From: Verrucomicrobiia bacterium
GTDB taxonomy: Bacteria > Verrucomicrobiota > Verrucomicrobiia > Limisphaerales > JAUIHU01
DNA length: 8,741 nucleotides
Direction of reading: 5' to 3'
Assembly (NCBI GenBank): GCA_030432175.1
Contig: JAUIHU010000157.1
Span: 1-8,741 of the forward strand
The notes beneath the pieces were generated by a model that had not been told where the DNA came from, did no database searches, and was given only the letters and a program-made list of their open reading frames with translations. Positions 6,871-8,741 of the stretch are shown piece after piece. Position 1 is the first letter of the stretch; each line of letters starts with the position of its first letter. The translations under genes and the position numbers were made by a program.

Positions 6871-7250
6871 ATTTGGGTGTCAAAAAATTGTCCAACACGA
6901 CACTTACCAGCCAGGGCTGCCAGGCCCAAGGTCACTCTGAATCCCAACGGGATTCCGTAACACAGCCCAGGGTTGCGCGCAGAGCGCTACCCTGGGTAAA
7001 TGCATCCAATTTTTCACAACTCTGAAGGAGTTGCGCCTTCAGAACCACGACATTGACCCCATCCAATTATTCAATGCAGCGGATGCGTTGAATTGAAATG
7101 CAAGAGCCCACAACTCCTTCAGAGTTGATTTCAGTGTGGATCGGTAACCCTGGGTAGCTCGGCTCGTGGCTCGCAAACCTGGTCTGTGCTGCGGAATCCC
7201 GTTGGGATTTAAACTATTTCCTGGTTACAATTTTGGGTGTCAAAGAATTG
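6871..7250. repeat. Large imperfect palindromic repeat element between convergent genes
   Basis: The element is bounded by direct copies (18 of 20 identical) of a TTGGGTGTCAAAAAATT motif at 6871-6890 and 7231-7250. Inside, three nested inverted pairs share one centre near 7073: an exact 18-bp pair at 6940-6957 and 7192-7209 (AATCCCAACGGGATTCCG and its complement), a diverged pair at about 6961-7000 and 7145-7187, and an exact 17-bp pair at 7017-7033 and 7111-7127 (CAACTCTGAAGGAGTTG and its complement). The left member of the middle pair is a strong hairpin, CCCAGGGT-tGCGC-gcaga-GCGCt-ACCCTGGG at 6966-6996. The element fills the space between the convergent DUF4276 and DUF1016 genes and could act as a two-way terminator. 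It has no credible coding sequence. The flanking 6815-6870 shows only a T8 run without a GC-rich stem. Confidence 0.8.
6899..6930 (+). repeat. Diverged third copy of the REP-type arm
   Basis: This stretch matches 28 of 32 positions of 4134-4165, the left arm of the first repeat (GACACxTACCAGCCxGGGCTGCCA core). The substitutions weaken the internal 8-bp stem. It sits within the larger palindromic element, showing that the two repeat regions are built from a shared set of modules. Confidence 0.7.
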
Positions 7251-7258
7251 GCTATCTT

Positions 7259-8311
7259 TCACTTCTTTCGTGCATCGTGGGAATTCGCCTCGCGGTAACC
7301 CAGCAGCCGCTGGCGAGCGTTTTGAAGGGATCGCTGAAGGCGTTGTTGTAAATGTTCTCTCGGCGGCAGGACGGTCAGGTATTCCGCAACGTGAATGCCG
7401 GACTGGTCGAGTTCCAGGAGTTCGATTTGTTCCTGCTTTTTATCCGCGCAAAGGATGATGCCAAGTGGTGGATTTTCATCAGATTCCTGATCGTGACGGG
7501 CCAGCCAACGCAGGTAGAGTTCCATCTGGCCTTTGTATTCGGCTTTGAATGCGCCCAGCTTGAGTTCGATCGCGACCAGGCGTTTGAGTTTGCGGTTGTA
7601 AAACAGGAGGTCGATGTAGAAATCTTCATCGTCGATCTGGATCCGTTTTTGCCGGGCGACAAAGGTAAAGCCAGATCCCAATTCTAGGAGGAATTGCTCC
7701 ATTTCGCGCAGAATTGCATCTTCCAGGTCTTTTTCGTGATAATGATCGTTAAGTCCGAGGAAATCCAGAATATAGGGATCTTTGAAAATCAGGTCGGGTG
7801 TTTGGCGACCTTCTTTGCGTAATATTTTCAAGTCATGTTGGATGGTTTCCGCTGGTTTCTTGGAAATCGCGCTGCGTTCATAGAGCATGGATTGAATGCG
7901 TTCCTGAAGTTGCCTGACCGACCAGTTTTCCATTCGAGCCAGTTCAATATAAAAATCTCGTTTGAGAGGATCTTCCATTGAGGCCACCAAGCGAAAATGT
8001 GACCAACTCAATTCGGAACACAGTGTGTGCACAATCTTTTCATTTGAAAAAACACTGGCAAATCGCACACAATTTCTTAAATGACGCTCCCCCCAACCCC
8101 GACCGTATTCCACAGTTAATTGGTTAGCCAGTTTAGGAATCATTCCCTCTCCATACTCCGCTCTTTTTTCCCCCAGGACATCAATACTGATCCTTTGGCC
8201 AACTTTCCAGTAAAGCAAAGTCAACTCCGCATTAACTGCAGTGGCTACTCGAGACCGCGTGGATTCGATCAGCGTCCGGATATCGTTGAGGAGGGAGTCG
8301 GGAAGTTTCAT
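7259..8311 (-). CDS. DUF1016 (YhcG-like) PD-(D/E)XK nuclease family protein
   Basis: This 350-residue protein has full family length. Residues about 10-150 are the DUF1016 N-terminal domain (LLYWKVGQRI at 32-41, YGRGWGERHLRNCVRFA at 69-85, LSWSHFRLV at 101-109). Residues about 170-330 are the DUF1016 nuclease domain, with FLGL at 184-187, D234 in FYIDLLFYN and E249-L-K251 in LVAIELK, giving a complete D...ExK active site, followed by KAEYKGQMELYLRWL (256-270). The tail after 320 is basic and probably helical. The family is linked to restriction-modification loci and is thought to be a nuclease; the exact substrate is not established. The ATG at 8311 overlaps the TGA of an upstream HsdS-like tail (ATGA), which supports this start and points to an original type I restriction operon of the hsdS-DUF1016 order. 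The stop lies 8 bp from the end of the palindromic repeat. Confidence 0.92.
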   Translation of the reverse strand: MKLPDSLLNDIRTLIESTRSRVATAVNAELTLLYWKVGQRISIDVLGEKRAEYGEGMIPKLANQLTVEYGRGWGERHLRNCVRFASVFSNEKIVHTLCSELSWSHFRLVASMEDPLKRDFYIELARMENWSVRQLQERIQSMLYERSAISKKPAETIQHDLKILRKEGRQTPDLIFKDPYILDFLGLNDHYHEKDLEDAILREMEQFLLELGSGFTFVARQKRIQIDDEDFYIDLLFYNRKLKRLVAIELKLGAFKAEYKGQMELYLRWLARHDQESDENPPLGIILCADKKQEQIELLELDQSGIHVAEYLTVLPPREHLQQRLQRSLQNARQRLLGYREANSHDARKK

Positions 8312-8379
8312 ATCAGCCTGATTTTTCCTGTCAGCAGTTTCTGCATCATGGCTTGCATAATCTGCCGGAATTTAAATTC
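8308..8379 (-). pseudogene. hsdS: C-terminal remnant of a type I restriction specificity subunit (HsdS)
   Basis: A minus-strand open stretch of 23 codons ends ...MQKLLTGKIRLI with TGA at 8310-8308. The sequence (L/M)xQxLLTGKxRL is the very common C-terminus of HsdS proteins, which choose the DNA target of type I restriction-modification enzymes. An in-frame TGA at 8382-8380 closes the frame, and no HsdS helices or target-recognition domain can be read in the next 350 bp in any minus-strand frame. The 4-bp overlap with the DUF1016 start is a normal operon junction, suggesting that the gene tail stayed in place while the rest was lost. The stretch is short, so chance similarity remains possible. 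Confidence 0.45.
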
Positions 8380-8695
8380 TCATCACTAATTGATTCTAAA
8401 TATTCAGCCAAAAAGACTATGGAAATATCATTTTTTTGGCTTTAGTACATGAGCATTATTATTAACCCACGTCTTACTTGATAAACAACATGAACAGCAC
8501 ATAATCCTTGTACTAAATCGCATCCATCCCGCCCCGCAACTCATCGCAAGACTGCCAGAGGGGCGCATTTCAAAAATCTGGTAGAAGAAGAGACTGCCAT
8601 CAAATTCCGTTTTGTCATTATACCAGAATGTCGCTGACTTAAGATCTAAAACGCGTTTAGAAGGACCCTATAATTGGTATTGAAATGTGCTTTAG
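8380..8695. other. Gene-poor stretch upstream of the HsdS remnant
   Basis: No complete gene is recognised. The longest suggestive frame is on the minus strand, stop to stop, 8667 to 8428 (79 codons). It includes the readable segment FWYNDKTEFDGSLFFYQIFE but has no early ATG and a cysteine-rich end unlike a normal protein; I do not recognise it. The plus strand has two short overlapping open frames (about 8452-8583 and 8550-8636) that look like its shadows. TGGTATAAT on the minus strand (8625-8617) resembles an extended -10 promoter box but has no good -35. The stretch may be a degraded remnant of the missing upstream genes. Confidence 0.35.
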
Positions 8696-8741
8696 GTCGC
8701 CCTTTCAGAGCTTGAATTTGTGGTGGACTGGTTTCCCAGGG
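8696..8741 (+). repeat. Partial dispersed repeat running off the right edge
   Basis: The window ends with GGTCGCCCTTTCAGAGC followed about 20 bp later by TTTCCCAGGG. The CCCAGGG block is the same as the hairpin start at 6966-6972, and the composition resembles the intergenic repeat modules elsewhere in the window. The matching half would lie beyond the edge, so this is a judgement from resemblance only. Confidence 0.3.

Overview
The window looks like a chromosomal stretch from a member of the Planctomycetota; Verrucomicrobiota or Lentisphaerota are less likely. The evidence is the left-hand pair of genes, a DUF1549/DUF1553 secreted protein followed by a Tat-exported DUF1501 protein, which is a hallmark operon of these phyla. 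Weak Shine-Dalgarno sequences and REP-like repeats in the intergenic spaces fit the same origin. No rRNA, tRNA or CRISPR array was seen.

Layout. (1) Positions 1-3946, minus strand: a two-gene operon. The DUF1549/discoidin-like/DUF1553 gene (863 aa) comes first, and the DUF1501 gene follows 41 bp downstream and runs off the left edge. Both products carry export signals. (2) Positions 3947-4305: leader region of that operon, then a pair of inverted REP-like hairpins. (3) Positions 4306-4945, plus strand: a Fic-domain gene broken twice. Its N-terminal part is missing and ends at a repeat boundary, and its C-terminal winged-helix part is split by a 115-bp insertion flanked by a 9-bp duplication. 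(4) Positions 5043-6814, plus strand: an intact two-gene unit with an ATGA overlap, encoding an SMC/ABC-like AAA ATPase and a DUF4276 Toprim-like protein. This is the best candidate for a defence-type system here. (5) Positions 6815-7258: the space between convergent genes, filled by a roughly 380-bp repeat element that is one large imperfect palindrome bounded by direct repeats. (6) Positions 7259-8311, minus strand: an intact DUF1016 (YhcG-like) PD-(D/E)XK nuclease. Its start codon overlaps the stop of what looks like the last 23 codons of a type I restriction specificity subunit (HsdS). (7) Positions 8380-8741: no convincing gene, and the start of another dispersed-repeat copy at the right edge.

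The right half reads as an accessory or defence-type region: a decayed Fic gene, an ATPase-Toprim pair, a DUF1016 nuclease and an HsdS remnant, separated by repeats. The left half is ordinary planctomycete genome content. The ATPase and DUF4276 proteins probably act together, since their genes are translationally coupled. The DUF1016 gene was probably once part of a type I restriction-modification locus whose other genes are lost or lie elsewhere.
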